Shown in pieces: positions 53,582 to 64,000 of a stretch of DNA of 64,000 bases (within the stretch, counting starts at the first letter, position 1; every line of letters begins with the position of its first letter). Under the pieces are notes generated by a model. The model did no database searches. It was not told where the DNA came from and saw nothing but the letters and a program-made list of their open reading frames with translations. The position numbers and the translations under genes were made by a program. Source of the DNA: Populus alba (taxonomy: Eukaryota; Streptophyta; Magnoliopsida; Malpighiales; Salicaceae); assembly GCF_005239225.2 (NCBI RefSeq), contig NC_133298.1, forward strand, positions 372,001 to 436,000, written 5' to 3'.

Positions 53582-54994
53582 AAAGTAGAAGATGAAGAAA
53601 TTAATAAGAACTTTGAGATGAAAGATTAACGTAAGGATTAAACAACGATAAAAACAAATGTCAAGGTTAGAGGATCCACTAATGCTATTTCAAACAAGTA
53701 TAGTATAAACTCTTATTACTCAATTGGAAACCACACATAAGGGAGGTTCCAATCAGATTATAAATTTTTAACATGATTACATTAGTTATCTTATTCAAAT
53801 AAAGCTAATACTTATAAATGTTGGCAGGCATTCATGATTATAACTTATGTTAACAACAAATCAAGTTCCTTTCATAGCTCAGGCGTCGGTTATACCATAC
53901 AGTATGGGCTATGAAAGTGCCAAGTATTTGTTGTACCAAGTGTTATACAACATAAATCTAGATTAACCATTTAACAAGCAAAGTATTAAAAGTGAACAAG
54001 ATAACAAATATAAAACATGTTAGTATCCAACGTTAAGGTCCATGTTAAGTTTATATTATACTTATTCTTACACCATTAGTGTACCCTTTTCACCTTGACA
54101 TAATTAACTTAGCTGAACATAATGAAAGAAAGAAACATAAATGAACAAGATAAGAACATAAATGAGAAAGAGGTTAACTAAGTAAAGGAAAGGAAATGAA
54201 GTGCATAAACTTGATATTAATGAAAGCAAGACATAAGCAATACAAAGAGAGAAAGCAAGAGCATGATCTTGATATGGAAACCAAGATGCCTCAATACATG
54301 GTAAGTGCCTCCTTTTATAGGCCAAAATTTGGAACTATTGATTTGTTGACTAATTGATGAGTGGGCGGCCACATCTTGACTTGATAACAATCCTTATCTT
54401 CTTGTCTGAACAAGACGTCATTTCTAACATTATAATTTGCCCAGAATCCTCTGGAATGTTCTAGCAAATTGTCTAAGCTTTCCAACAAAAAAAAGATGAG
54501 GTCATTTGGACTTCTAGAACTCAAGATATGGGCTGAACACTAAATAGTGTCTGGGCTGCAGGACAGGTTCGGACTTCTTCGTTGTTCCTATAATTTGGAC
54601 TTGAAAACGGCCTTCTTTGATCTTGGTGTCCAAATGAAAGTTGTAGGCCTATGGTTTACCTTTCCATCCATATAAAATGGATCTAAATCCGAGATCTAGA
54701 GCTCCAGATATGATCCAATTACCGAGCAATGTTCCGGTTTGGACTGCACCGACATCTCTTTTCTAAGTTTGGCCATCTCTTTGTCCTTTAACTTTCAATG
54801 CTTAAACTCATCAATCAATCCTTTTATTTATGTGATAGTCCTGAATTTAAAATGAGCATTTACCATAAATTAAGGTATCTTATAATATCAAACTTGTTAT
54901 TATAAAACATGCTTTCGTTAAGGAGTTATTGATACTTCAAGTGCAAAATGATGATATAAAACCTTGATAAACATGCACTTTTAAGTACTAATCA
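53255..54994 (-). mobile_element. Solo LTR of the Athila-LOG family (1740 bp)
   Basis: A complete LTR in minus orientation, with plus-strand ends TGACACGACC and AGTACTAATCA. It is flanked by the target duplication ACTCC (53250-53254 and 54995-54999). No primer site or polypurine tract adjoins it. The surrounding repeat is continuous across it, since CTTCGACGCCTTCATC occurs uninterrupted at about 55319. It is therefore the product of LTR-LTR recombination of an inserted element. It keeps the 353-bp segment missing from 49502-50836. Confidence 0.93.
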
Positions 54995-55559
54995 ACTCCT
55001 TCATCAAAGATGTAGTCTTGTACGCGTAGATAAATTTGGGCTTTCGAATCGCTTGATTTCAATATCAGAAGCTCAAAATATTCATGTTTGAATATCTAAC
55101 GTGAAGGCAGAGAATTCTGCCGCGAGAAGGATATTGACTCGAGTCTGCACTAAAAGAACTCTATTTTTGGCCTAGTTTTTGAGATTTTTGTTCTTATTTC
55201 ATACTCTCAGTCATATCAGGATTCTCGGCATTCATCAGTTTTTGAGTTAGACCTGGAGATCCCTTTTTGACCCACTAGATTACTGTCAGTTCCTGTTCTG
55301 TAAAAAGATTTTATCTCACTTCGACGCCTTCATCAAAGTTGTAGTCCTAGATGCATAGAATAATTTGAGCTTTTGAATCACTTGATTCTGATATCAGAGG
55401 CTCTAGATGTTCCCGTTTGAATATCTAACGTGAAGGCAGAGAATTCTGCCGCGAGAAGGATATTGACCTAAGTCTGCACTAAAAAAAAAAAAACTTTATT
55501 GTTGGCCTAGTTTTTGTGTTTTTTGTTCTTAGTTCATACTCTCAGTCATATGAGGATTC
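54995..55559. repeat. Diverged tandem repeat of about 320 bp
   Basis: The segment from 55000 (CCTTCATCAAAG) is repeated from 55327, with shared GAATATCTAACGTGAAGGCAG and TTCTGCCGCGAGAAGGATAT. A further partial unit lies left of the solo LTR (53010-53254). It may belong to the LTR or UTR of another element; class unknown. Confidence 0.75.
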
Positions 55560-56161
55560 CACGTTTTATTATCATCAATACTATCTTTTTTTTTTCTTTT
55601 TTTCTTTTTTTTTTCTTTTTTGCAAATTATATACTATCCTTTTCCCTTAGTTGTTACCTTCAACAAAAGAACATAATTAATGTAATAATCCAATGTGCAA
55701 CCCATAATCATATGTTAAAGTGTGTGTGTGAAAATGAATGTTTAATAATACTTGTTAAATGAGTATATGAGCATAATCAAGTGATAACAATGTGAGAGTT
55801 TGTAAACCTGAATATTTCAAGAAGTATTATGATAGACCTTGGTAATGAAACTTACTAAGATGCGTCTCTAGAGTCAATAAAATTGATTCCATACTCTGCC
55901 ATCCTAATAACAATTTTGTCAAATGGTTTTAGTAATAGCAAAAACAGTTAGCAAGTTAGTTTTTTTTTTTTTTTTGAAGTACTACCCTCTCCCCCCAACC
56001 AAAACGAGACATTGTCCTCAATGTCGTAAAGTAGAAAGATAGAGTATAGAAGACATCACCTGAAACAACGAATAATGACAAACCTGAAATACACTTAAAC
56101 AAACATAAGAAGTAACAAAACAAAATAATATGCTATTAATAAAACCAAAAGACACAAGTTT

Positions 56162-56815
56162 TCACAGATGAAGGCTCAAATCTAATCTAAGCTTTTTACG
56201 GCTTTCCTTAGGTGACCAATCTAGGCGACTCATGCAGGGATCAATGATAGGGATGAAAGATTGTAGTTGGTCAATCAATTGTTCAGCAGTAGCAGCAGAG
56301 ATTATGATTCGTCGTGCCGAAGATGTTAGAAATTCGTGTTCCACAGCTTGATCAAGGAAAGACAACAACTTATTATAAAAACCATTAACATTTAACAAAC
56401 CTATAGGTTTATGGTGAATGTGCAGTTGGGCCCAAGATGAAATATGAAAGATCTCTTCCAATGTGCCCAGACCACCTGGTAAGGCAATGAAGGCATCGGC
56501 ATGGTTAAACATGGTATTCAGTCGGTCAGACATTGTTGGGACCTGTAGTTCTTCTCCAATTGTTTTTCCAATGATGTCCCCATTTGCTAAAGCTTTGGGG
56601 ACAACCCCCAAAACTTGACTACCTCCCAAAAATGCAGCCATTGACACACCTCCCATTAACCCAAGGCTACCTCCCCCATACACTAAATGAATCTTTCTCT
56701 CAGCTAGTACCCGACCAAGATGATTTGCTGATTCTAAAAACTCTTTTTCTTTCCCAGGGCTGGATCCACCGAAAACACAAATATTTCTTATGTGATGACT
56801 TGAGGAACCTGCCAT
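56162..56815 (-). CDS. LOG-like phosphoribohydrolase inside a retrotransposon (copy 2)
   Basis: A 217-residue intronless ORF from the ATG at 56815, homologous to copy 1 with about 13 amino-acid differences. It keeps the glycine-rich VYGGGSLGLMGG, R98, and LPGGLGTLEEIF with E121, so all family residues I can identify are present. The C-terminus is seven residues longer (RKKLRLDLSLHL). Copy 2 is the better candidate for an active enzyme that would generate free cytokinin. It is sense relative to its element, with its own leader (56816-57137). No introns interrupt it, whereas plant LOG genes normally have several, which suggests capture through an RNA intermediate. Confidence 0.9.
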   Translation of the reverse strand: MAGSSSHHIRNICVFGGSSPGKEKEFLESANHLGRVLAERKIHLVYGGGSLGLMGGVSMAAFLGGSQVLGVVPKALANGDIIGKTIGEELQVPTMSDRLNTMFNHADAFIALPGGLGTLEEIFHISSWAQLHIHHKPIGLLNVNGFYNKLLSFLDQAVEHEFLTSSARRIIISAATAEQLIDQLQSFIPIIDPCMSRLDWSPKESRKKLRLDLSLHL

Positions 56816-57137
56816 TTCTACACACTTCTATATTTGATGAATGTATGGGATGAGTAGAAATGAAGGGAAGGAAGAGAAGAATTTATAAATGAAAAAGTGA
56901 AAATGCAATCATACCACCTATATGTAGGCCAACTGTAGTCTCACACTCTCTCTCTTTATTTATTTATTTTGACAAAGCATGTATGTACAGGTAGTTGTGA
57001 TTGTGGCTCACATCTTCCCTTGGTTTTACGTCCAAGAACGGCTTAAACGCCCTCTATGGGTCGGGGATAGGCTTCCCATCCAGTTTTCTTAAAAACTGGC
57101 AAATAGGGTCTTTTTTAGTCAGATTCCCAAGACTAAG

Positions 57138-57602
57138 TCAATCATGTTCTTTATGGAATTGTGGCCATAAATCATGAATTACACGATGCACATCTCCACT
57201 AGGATGCGTCTCAAGGGTCAATAAAAGATTATCTAAAGACCCCTTACTTAGGCCATCCTTAATGAATTGTATTTTATCTTCACGGTTTACAGATACCATT
57301 CCTAAAGAACGACATGTTGCATTACAAGTCCATCTAGCACATCTGTGACAGACTTTCAGTCGTTTTGCACGACGTTTCTTTGCAAAAGTGCTTTTACCTG
57401 TTCCAGGCATGTGTGAAATGAAAGAATTGGAGGACTCACCTGATAATCGGACCTTTGCTTCAATCAGCCAACGAATATCTTCAGGAATTCCATGGTTCAT
57501 TAACAACCTCAATCTTTCACACCTAGCACGGTAAATTTTTGTAATCGCATTCTGAGGCAGAGCGGGAAAATACTTTTTCAATTTTTCAAGAGTGGTGTCC
57601 AT
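57138..57602 (-). CDS. Small basic Cys-rich ORF of unknown function in the element
   Basis: 154 residues from the ATG at 57602 (MDTTLEKLKKYFP); the frame further upstream opens only with TTG. A basic stretch (KKRRAKRLK) is followed by a Cys cluster, CHRCARWTCNATC, that could bind a metal ion. The C-terminal part (SLDNLLLTLETHPSGDVHRV ..) is the same sequence found fused to the integrase finger in Athila-LOG-1. I do not recognise a named family. It sits between the integrase end and LOG, the position of env-like or accessory ORFs in Athila elements. It could be an element accessory protein or a second captured host fragment. Confidence 0.6.
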   Translation of the reverse strand: MDTTLEKLKKYFPALPQNAITKIYRARCERLRLLMNHGIPEDIRWLIEAKVRLSGESSNSFISHMPGTGKSTFAKKRRAKRLKVCHRCARWTCNATCRSLGMVSVNREDKIQFIKDGLSKGSLDNLLLTLETHPSGDVHRVIHDLWPQFHKEHD

Positions 57603-57812
57603 TTTTAAATGAGAATTGGATGGGAGATTCAAAGAAAGAAGAAAGAGCAGAGAATTGCACAATTATATACACAGCTATCAGTTATCATGGGAAACTGAAA
57701 TAACCGACTTAAGAGTCACGGAGTACCGTTATCCGCCATTTGACCGGGGTGAGAGAAACTAGCAAAACAAAAGATACACCAAAACAAACACAAAACAATG
57801 TGAGAAAAAGAA

Positions 57813-58905
57813 TCAATCTTTATATACAGGATCACTCAATTCAGTAGAGTCATTTTCAACTGAAAAATTGTCAAAATAAACTTTCAATCGATGCCCATTT
57901 ACCTTGAAAATATTGCCATTCTTTGGATTCTCGATATCACAGGCCCCATATGGATACACATGTTTCACAATAAAAGGACCACTCCATCTTGATCTTAGTT
58001 TTTCAGGAAATAAATGGAGTTGAGAATTATAAAGCAAAACTTTTTGACCAGTATCAACTTTTTGACAATTTTCACAAGTTTTGCAGAATGCATGTGTGTC
58101 CTTGAACATGGTGGGCCAATAAAATCCATTTTGTAGGATTTTTGCAGTTGTCTCTCTTAATGAGAATTGACTCCCACATGCTTTAGAATGACACAGTTTA
58201 ATAACATTACTTACCTCATTGTTGGGAATGCATTTTTGAAATATTTGATCAGGACAATTTTTGAATAAGTAAGGGTCATCTAAGTAAAAGTTCTTCACTT
58301 CGTTCAAAAACTTTCCTTTGTCTTCGGTACTCCAGTGAGCTGGCAAATCTCCTGTTGCAAGAAAATTGATATTTTTAGCAAACCAAGGCATTGAACTGAG
58401 AGAAAGTAAGGATTCTTCAGGAAAGTAATCATCGATTGGTGGGATGTCAAATGTCAAATCTGTTGTCACTTTTGACACAAGATTAGCATCAACATTTTTT
58501 GTGCCTTTTTCATCCGTGATTTCTTCCTGAGAATAAATCATTTGCAAATCTTCAGATTCATCCAACTCAATTTTACTCAAAGTAGATTCAAGTTGATCAT
58601 GAACTAATTCTTCAATAAGATCTACTTCTTGTAAATCATTATCATCTCCAGGTTGCTTGCAAATGTTGAAAATATTCATCTCCAATGCCATGTTTCCAAA
58701 AGATAACTTCATGAGTCCATTCCTACAATTAATCAATGCATTAGAAGTTGCACCAAATGGACGTCCTAAAATAATAGGAAATGAATTACATGCTTCAACA
58801 GGTTGCGTGTCCAAGACAATAAAATCCACAGGATAAATGAATTTATCGACTTGTACTAACACATCTTCGATTATTCCTCTAGGCACTTTTACAGATCTAT
58901 TGGCG
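57813..58905 (-). pseudogene. Athila-type protease to integrase-end remnant, RT and integrase core deleted
   Basis: The coding frame comes out of the satellite at about 58900 and continues in protease ([29 protein letters not shown]). It then reads a linker ([12 protein letters not shown].., [12 protein letters not shown]), the integrase HHCC finger (CHSKACGSQ, where the second His reads Gln; CKTCENC) and, after CENCQK, the integrase C-terminal end with the GPF motif ([15 protein letters not shown]). RT, RNase H and the integrase catalytic core are absent. The first about 27 codons of the open frame are satellite and are not part of the gene. Confidence 0.87.
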
Positions 58906-61900
58906 AAACTCACCGAGTCAAAGCCTTTTGCCGTTTGCGGATGAAAGTCTGATGTAGAACAAGTAGCAGAAGCATACATGCTCAAAGAGGGATCACCCGA
59001 AATTCAAAGGCAACTGAATTTTGGCAAAACGGGCATCGAAATCAGAATGTCGCGAAACTTACCGATTCAAAGCGTTTCGCCTTTTGCGGATGAAAGTCTG
59101 ATGTAGAACAAGTAGCAGAAGCATACATGCTCAAGAGGGATCACCCGAAATTCAAAGGCAACTGAATTTCGGCAAAACGGGCATCGAAGTTGGAATGTCG
59201 CGAAACTTACCGAGTCAAAGCGTTTCGCTGTTTGCGGATGAAAGTCTGATGTAGAACAAGTAGCAGAAGCATACATGCTCAAGAGGCATCACCCGAAATT
59301 CAAAGGCAACTGAATTTCGGCAACCGGGCATCGAAGTCGGAATGCAGCGAAACTCACCGAGTCAAAGCCTTTTGCTGTTTGCGGATGAAAGTCTGATGTA
59401 GAACAAGTAGCAGAAGCATACATGCTCAAGAGGGATCACCCGAAATTCAAAGGCAACTGAATTTCGGCAAAACGGGCATCGAAGGCGGAATGTCGTGAAA
59501 CTTACCGAGTCAAAGCGTTTCGCTATTTGCGGATGAAAGTCTGATGTAGAACAAGTAGCAGAAGCATACATGCTCAAGAGGGCATCACCCGAAATTCAAA
59601 GGCAACTGAATTTTGGCAAAACAAGCATCGAAGTCGGAATGCAGCGCAACTCACCGAGTCAAAGCCTTTTGCTGTTTGCGGATGAAAGTCGGATGTAGAG
59701 CAAGTAGCAGAAGCATACATGCTCAATAGGGATCACCCGAAATTCAAAGGCAACTGAATTTCGGCAAAACGGGCATCGAAGTCGGAATGTCGCGAAACTT
59801 ACCGAGTCAAAGCGTTTCGCTGTTTCCGGATGAAAAGTCTGATGTAGAACAAGTAGCGAAAGCATACATGCTCCAGAGGGATCACCCGAAATTCAAAGGC
59901 AACTGAATTTCGGCAAAACATGCATCTAAGTCGGAATGTCGCGAAACTTACCGAGTCAATGTGTTTCATTGTTTGCGGATGAAAGTCTGATGTAGAAAAA
60001 GTAGCAGAAGCATACATGCTCAAGAGGGATCACCCGAAATTCAAAGGCAACTGAATTTCGGCAAAACGGGCATCAAAGTCGGAATGCAGGGAAACTCACC
60101 GAGTCAAAGCCTTTTTCCATTTGCGGATGAAAGTCTGATGTAGAACAAGTAGCAGAAGCATACATGCTCAAGAGGGATCACCCGAAATTCAAAGGCAACT
60201 GAATTTCGGCAAAACGGGCATCGAAGGCGGAATGTCGTGAAACTTACCGAGTCAAAGCGTTTCGCTATTTTGCGGATGAAAGTCTGATGTAGAACAAGTA
60301 GCAGAAGCATACATGCTCAAGAGGCATCACCCGAAATTCAAAGGCAACTGAATTTTGGCAAAACGGGCATCGAAGTCGGAATGCAGCGAAACTCACCGAG
60401 TCAAAGCCTTTTGCTGTTTGCGGATGAAAGTCTGATGTAGAACAAGTAGCAGAAGCATACATGCTCAATAGGGATCACCCGAAATTCAAAGGCAACTGAA
60501 TTTCGGCAAAACGGGCATCGAAGTCGGAATGTCGCGAAACTTACCGAGTCAAAGCGTTTCGCTGTTTGCGGATGATGTTAGGATGAAAGTCTGCTCCATG
60601 TTAGAAACAAGTAGCAGAAGCATACATGCTCAAGAGGGATCACCCGAAATTCAAAGGCAACTGAATTTCGGCAAAACGGGCATCGAAGTCGGAATGCAGC
60701 GAAACTCACCGAGTCAAAGCCTTTTTTCCATTTGCGGATGAAAGTCTGATGTAGAACAAGTAGCAGAAGCATACATGCTCAAGAGGGATCACCCGAAATT
60801 CAAAGGCAACTGAATTTCGGCAAAACGGGCATCGAAATCGGAATGTCGCGAAACTTACCGATTCAAAGCGTTTCGCTTTTGCGGATGAAAGTCTGATGTA
60901 GAACAAGTAGCAGAAGCATACATGCTCCAGAGGCATCACCCGAAATTCAAAGGCAACTGAATTTTGGCAACTGGGGCATCGAAGTCGGAATGCAGCGAAA
61001 CTCACCGAGTCAAAGCCTTTTGCTGTTTGCGGATGAAAGTCTGATGTAGAACAAGTTAGCAGAAGCATACATGCTCAAGAGGGATCACCCGAAATTCAAA
61101 GGCAACTGAATTTCGGCAAAACGGGCATCGAAATCGGAATGTCGCGAAACTTACCGATTCAAAGCGTTTCGCTTTTTTGGATGAAAGTCTGATGTAGAAC
61201 AAGTAGCAGAAGCATACATGCTCCAGAGGCATCACCCGAAATTCAAAGGCAACTGAATTTCGGCAACTGGGGCATCGAAGTCGGAATGCAGCGAAACTCA
61301 CCGAGTCAAAGCCTTTTGCTGTTTGCGGATGAAAGTCTGATGTAGAACAAGTAGCAGAAGCATACATGCTCAAGAGGATCACCCGAAATTCAAAGGCAAC
61401 TGAATTTCGGCAAACGGCCATTTCGCTAAATCGGAATGTCAAGCGAAACATTACCGAGTTTTCAAAAGCGTTTCGCTATTTTTTTGTTGCGAAGATAGCA
61501 AAGCATACATGGAATGTAAGAAGTTCAAACCGTCGAGCAGCAAGAAATCATAGAACATGCAGAAGCATAGCAAAGAGGCATCACCCGAAATTCAAAGGCA
61601 ACTGAATTTCGGCAACGGCATCGAAGTCGGAATGCAGCGAAAACTCACCGATCAAAGCCTTTTGCTGTTTGCGGATGAAAGTCTGATGTAGAACAAGTAG
61701 CAAAGCATACATGCTCAAGAGGGATCACCCGAAATTCAAAGGCAACTGAATTTCGGCAAAACGGGCATCGAAGGCGGAATGTCGCGAAACTTACCGAGTC
61801 AAAGCGTTTCGCTATTTGCGGATGAAAAGTCTGATGTTGAACAACTAGCAGAAGCATACATGCTCAAGAGGCATCACCCGAAATTCAAAGCAACTGAATT

Positions 61901-64000
61901 TCGGCAACCGGGGCATCGAAGTCGAAATGCAGCGAAACTCACCGAGTCAAATCCTTTTGTTGTTTGCGGATGAAAGTCGATGTAGAACAAGTAGCAGAAG
62001 CATACATGCTCAAGAGGGATCACCCGAAATTCAAAGGCAACTGAATTTCGGCAAAACGGGCATCGAAGTCGGAATGTCGCGAAACTTACCGAGTCAAAGC
62101 GTTTCATTGTTTGCGGATGAAAGTCTGATGTAGAACAAGTAGCAGAAGCATACATGCTCAAGAGGGATCACCCGAAATTCAAAGGCCAACTGGAATTTCG
62201 GCAAAACGGGCATCGAAGTCGGAATGTCGCGAAACTTACCGAGTCAAAGCGTTTCGCTATTTACGGATGAAAGTCTGATGTAGAACAAGTAGCAGAAGCA
62301 TACATGCTCAAGAGGGATCACCCGAAATTCAAAGGCAACTGAATTTCGGCAAAACGGGCATCGAAGTCGGAATGCAGCGAAACTACAACAGATTCTGATT
62401 GCTCAAAGATCACCCAAATGCCATCGAAGGCATCGGAATCGGAATGCGCGAAAACTCACCGATTCAAGTTTTGCTGATGAAAGAACAAGTAGCAGAAGCA
62501 TACATTGCTCCATGAGGGATTCACCCGAAATTCAAAGGCAACTGAATTTCGGCAACGGCGGCATCGAAGTCGGAATGCAGCGAAACTCACCGAGTCAAAG
62601 CTTTTGTTTGCGGATGAAAGTCTGATGTAGAACAAGTAGCAGAAGCATACATGCTCAAGAGGGATCACCCGAAATTCAAAGGCAACTGAATTTCGGCAAA
62701 ACGGGCATCGAAGTCGGAATGTCGCGAAACTTACCGAGTCAAAGCGTTTCGCTTTTTGCGGATGAAAGTCTGATGTAGAACAAGTAGCAGAAGCATACAT
62801 GCTCAAGAGGCATCACCCGAAATTCAAAGGCAACTGAATTTCGGCAACCGGGGCATCGAAGTCGGAATGTCAGCGAAACTCACCGAGTCAAAGCCTTTGC
62901 TGTTTGCGGATGAAAGTCTGATGTAGAACAAGTAGCAGAAGCATACATGCTCAAGAGGGATCACCCGAAATTCAAAGGCAACTGAATTTCGGCAAAACGG
63001 GCATCGAAGTCGGAATGTCGCGAAACTTACCGATTCAAAGCGTTTCGCTTTTGCGGATGAAAGTCTGATGTAGAACAAGTAGCAGAAGCATACATGCTCA
63101 AGAGCATCACCCGAAATTCAAAGGCAACTGAATTTCGGCAACGGACATCGAAGTCGGAATGCAAGCGAAACTCACCGAGTCAAAGCCTTTTTGGTTTGCG
63201 GATGAAAGTCTGATGTAGAACAAGTAGCAGAAGCATACATGCTCAAGAGGGATCACCCGAAATTCAAAGGCAACTGAATTTCGGCAAAAACGGCATTGCA
63301 GCAACTAGAAAAACCAAACCGAGTCAATTTCGGCAAGCATCGAAGTCGAATGCAGCGAAACTTCAAAGCCTTTGCGGATGAAAGTCTGATGTAGAACAAG
63401 TAGCAGAAGCATACATGCTCAAGAGAATCACCCGAAATTCAAAGGCAACTGAATTTCGGCAAAACGGGCATCGAAGTCGGAATGTCAGCGAAACTGACAA
63501 GTAGCGAGTCAAAGCGTTTCATTTTTGAGTCGGATGAAAAGTCTGATGTAGAACAAGTAGCAGAAGCATACATGCTCAAGAGGATCACCCGAAATTCAAA
63601 GCAACTGAATTTCGGCAAAACGGCATCGAAGTCGGAATGCAGCGAAACTCACCGAGTCAAAGCTTTTGCCGTTTGCGGATGAAAGTCTGATGTAGAACAA
63701 GTAGCAGAAGCATACATGCTCAAGAGGATCACCCGAAATTCAAAGGCAACTTGAATTTCGGCAAAAATGGCATCGAAGTCGGAATGCAGCGAAACTCACC
63801 GAGTCAAAGCCTTTTGCCGTTTGCGGATGAAAGTCTTGATGTAGAACAAGTAGCAGAAGCATACATGCTCAAGAGGATCACCCGAAATTCAAAGGCAACT
63901 GAATTTCGGCAAAACGGCATCGAAGTCGAATGCAGCGAAAGCTCACCGAGTCAAAGCCTTTTGCCGTTTGCGGATGAAAGTCTGATGTTAGAACAAGTAG
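58901..64000. repeat. Tandem satellite array, about 147-bp monomer, about 34 copies
   Basis: The start points of GATGAAAGTCTGATGTAGAA are spaced about 147-149 bp apart from 58940 to the window edge. Two monomer types often alternate: type A with GCAGCGAAACTCACCGAGTC and AAAGCCTTTTG, and type B with GTCGCGAAACTTACCGAGTC and AAAGCGTTTCG. This gives a dimeric periodicity of about 295 bp, clearest at 60086-62080. The right end (63345 on) is mostly type A. Each monomer has a 10-bp perfect inverted repeat (CCGAAATTCA, 8-base loop, TGAATTTCGG). Several monomers (about 61380-61630, 62375-62480, 63285-63370) are ragged. The array continues beyond the window. Confidence 0.96.

Larger units (their letters stand above)
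55560..58900 (-). mobile_element. Truncated Athila-like element carrying LOG (Athila-LOG-2)
   Basis: Minus-strand internal sequence of the same family as 42535-50841. In element order it contains protease, the integrase zinc finger, the integrase C-terminal end, a small Cys-rich ORF, LOG, a G-rich PPT-like tract near 55990-56010, and 3'UTR. No LTR adjoins either end: the right end breaks inside protease at 58900 against the satellite, and the left end breaks at about 55560. Gag is missing. Confidence 0.9.

Noticed and set aside
57603..57662. Signal-peptide-like N-terminal extension of the small Cys-rich ORF
   Set aside because: The extension opens with TTG, not ATG, so the hydrophobic stretch is probably untranslated.
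55560..58900. Reading 53255-58900 as one element with a 3' LTR at 53255-54994
   Set aside because: The LTR has its own ACTCC target duplication on both sides and no polypurine tract adjoins it, so it is a solo LTR unrelated to the truncated internal region.
58985..63682. Many 64-131 codon frames with similar proteins across the right end
   Set aside because: They are translations of the tandem satellite. The monomer length is close to a multiple of three, so frames stay open by chance on either strand.
58901..64000. CRISPR-like array of direct repeats
   Set aside because: The repeats are contiguous without unique spacers, and the genome is eukaryotic.

Overview
This window is a repeat-dense stretch of a plant nuclear genome, probably a woody eudicot. 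Three things point to a plant: genes of the plant-specific DUF247 family, Ty1/copia and Athila-type Ty3/gypsy LTR retrotransposons with plant tRNA primer sites, and AT-rich intergenic DNA. AT-rich MITE-like sequence at 2350-2548 and 9650-9790 resembles elements I associate with Populus/Salix, so Salicaceae is a tentative guess only. There are no bacterial or organellar features.

Layout. 1-3188: AT-rich intergenic DNA and a duplicated upstream block (A). 3184-9352: a non-autonomous LTR element with very long LTRs and a 500-N gap. 10226-15236: a damaged copia element on the minus strand (Copia-1). 15566-17410: the one apparently intact host gene, DUF247-1 (minus strand, 5'UTR intron). 19230-19861: a duplicate of that gene's 5' end and promoter. 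20493-24302: Copia-2, with identical 208-bp LTRs and TA..TA ends, inserted in block B. 27930-28720: a DUF247 pseudogene. 30091-36959: a second DUF247 gene split by a young, nearly intact copia element (Copia-3). 38895-39306: LINE tail. 39407-51308: a rearranged copia element (Copia-4) whose 3' LTR is interrupted by an 8.3-kb Athila-like element (42535-50841). 52071-52371: a miniature SMART-type LTR element. 53250-54999: a solo LTR of the Athila-like family. 55560-58900: a truncated second copy of the Athila-like element. 58901-64000: a tandem satellite of about 147 bp that runs off the right edge.

The most interesting feature is that both Athila-like copies carry an intronless LOG-like open reading frame (cytokinin riboside 5'-monophosphate phosphoribohydrolase family). 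It lies in sense orientation between the integrase remnant and the 3' end, the place where Athila elements often carry an env-like ORF. Both copies lack reverse transcriptase and the integrase core, through different deletions, yet the LOG frames remain open. This looks like a host gene captured by, and travelling with, a non-autonomous retrotransposon family.

The DUF247 loci and their upstream blocks form an old tandem duplication. Retroelements have since inserted into one paralogous block but not the other, which leaves empty sites for comparison.

Consensus quality is uneven. LTR pairs at 3.2-15.2 kb differ mainly by 1-3 bp indels, and parts of the satellite are ragged. Some frameshifts in those zones may be sequencing errors rather than biological decay.
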